Positions 7,568-7,715 of a stretch of DNA of 7,715 nucleotides are shown here, piece by piece. The stretch is from Nitrosospira sp. (GTDB lineage Bacteria > Pseudomonadota > Gammaproteobacteria > Burkholderiales > Nitrosomonadaceae): NCBI GenBank assembly GCA_030453055.1, contig JAKDLC010000090.1, positions 1-7,715 on the forward strand. Reading direction: 5' to 3'. A program made the position numbers and the translations under genes. The notes beneath the pieces are model-generated. The model saw nothing but the letters and a program-made list of their open reading frames with translations. It did not search any database and was not told the DNA's origin. Position 1 is the stretch's first letter; every line of letters begins with the position of its first letter.

Positions 7568-7576
7568 ATTATACCA
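7568..7576 (-). promoter_or_regulatory. Probable extended -10 promoter of rpoD
   Basis: The minus strand reads TGGTATAAT, a perfect -10 TATAAT (7568-7573) with the TG of an extended -10. No good -35 is seen at 17 bp, which is normal for extended -10 promoters. Transcription would begin near 7561, giving a leader of about 116 bases that includes the palindromic element. The site starts only a few bases after the dnaG stop codon. It would give rpoD its own promoter besides read-through from dnaG. Confidence 0.5.
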
Positions 7577-7580
7577 AGAT

Positions 7581-7715
7581 TCAACCCGTTCGGCTTGTTT
7601 GCCTTCTATCGGGTACGGCCAATCGTTGCAACTCCTGTTTTTCCTCGGAAGTAAGAGCGCTCAGGGATTTGTTGTGCAATCTCGTCATACTTAGCTTACG
7701 CTTCATTTCGCGCAA
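7581..7715 (-). CDS. dnaG: DNA primase, C-terminal end (partial)
   Basis: An open frame enters from the right edge and runs 44 codons to a TGA at 7581. It reads LREMKRKLSMTRLHNKSLS, then ALTSEEKQELQRL, and a short basic tail. The LT-x-EE-K-x-E-L-x-RL pattern is typical of the end of the primase helicase-binding domain, and dnaG directly upstream of rpoD on the same strand is the standard gene order in proteobacteria. DnaG makes RNA primers at the replication fork, and its C-terminal domain binds the DnaB helicase. Only this end is visible, so the catalytic TOPRIM and zinc domains cannot be judged. The call rests on the tail pattern plus gene order. Confidence 0.8.
   Translation of the reverse strand: MREMKRKLSMTRLHNKSLSALTSEEKQELQRLAVPDRRQTSRTG

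Overview
The window reads as ordinary chromosome of a betaproteobacterium, probably an ammonia oxidiser of the Nitrosomonadaceae (Nitrosospira-like). That placement is inference. It rests on the long Lys/Ala-rich N-terminus of RpoD, the betaproteobacterial type of CobD/CbiB (AmpE-like) membrane protein, the PEP-CTERM exported protein, and moderate GC content with AT-rich spacers. No phage, plasmid, CRISPR or secretion locus is visible.

Layout, left to right. Positions 1-215 hold no convincing gene but contain a small hairpin and a perfect 20-bp direct repeat. The minus strand then carries a small lipoprotein gene (216-491), an AmpE/CobD-like membrane protein gene (583-1512) and the succinyl-CoA synthetase pair sucD (1566-2444) and sucC (2447-3667). 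Read in transcription order this is sucC, sucD, ampE-like, lipoprotein; the sucC-sucD gap is 2 bp, and the later gaps are 53 and 91 bp. Upstream of sucC lies the decayed 3' part of a PP2C-type Ser/Thr phosphatase gene (about 3806-4148, minus strand). The only convincing plus-strand gene follows: an exported fibro-slime-domain protein with a PEP-CTERM sorting tail (4228-5025). Next, on the minus strand, come a CAU-anticodon tRNA (probably tRNA-Ile2), rpoD (the primary sigma factor) and the last 44 codons of dnaG (primase).

How the genes relate. SucC and SucD form one TCA-cycle enzyme. dnaG and rpoD are the end of the conserved macromolecular-synthesis cluster, and the CAU tRNA next to rpoD recalls ileX near rpoD in E. 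coli. The fibro-slime/PEP-CTERM protein is a surface or biofilm-matrix candidate whose sorting enzyme (exosortase) must be elsewhere.

I found no clearly new multi-gene system. The points most worth a second look are: a 66-68 bp palindromic, possibly MITE-like element in the rpoD leader; the PP2C remnant; the tandem dyad repeats at 156-200; the low-complexity C-terminal extension of SucC; and the paired G-aromatic-x-D-G motif of the small lipoprotein.
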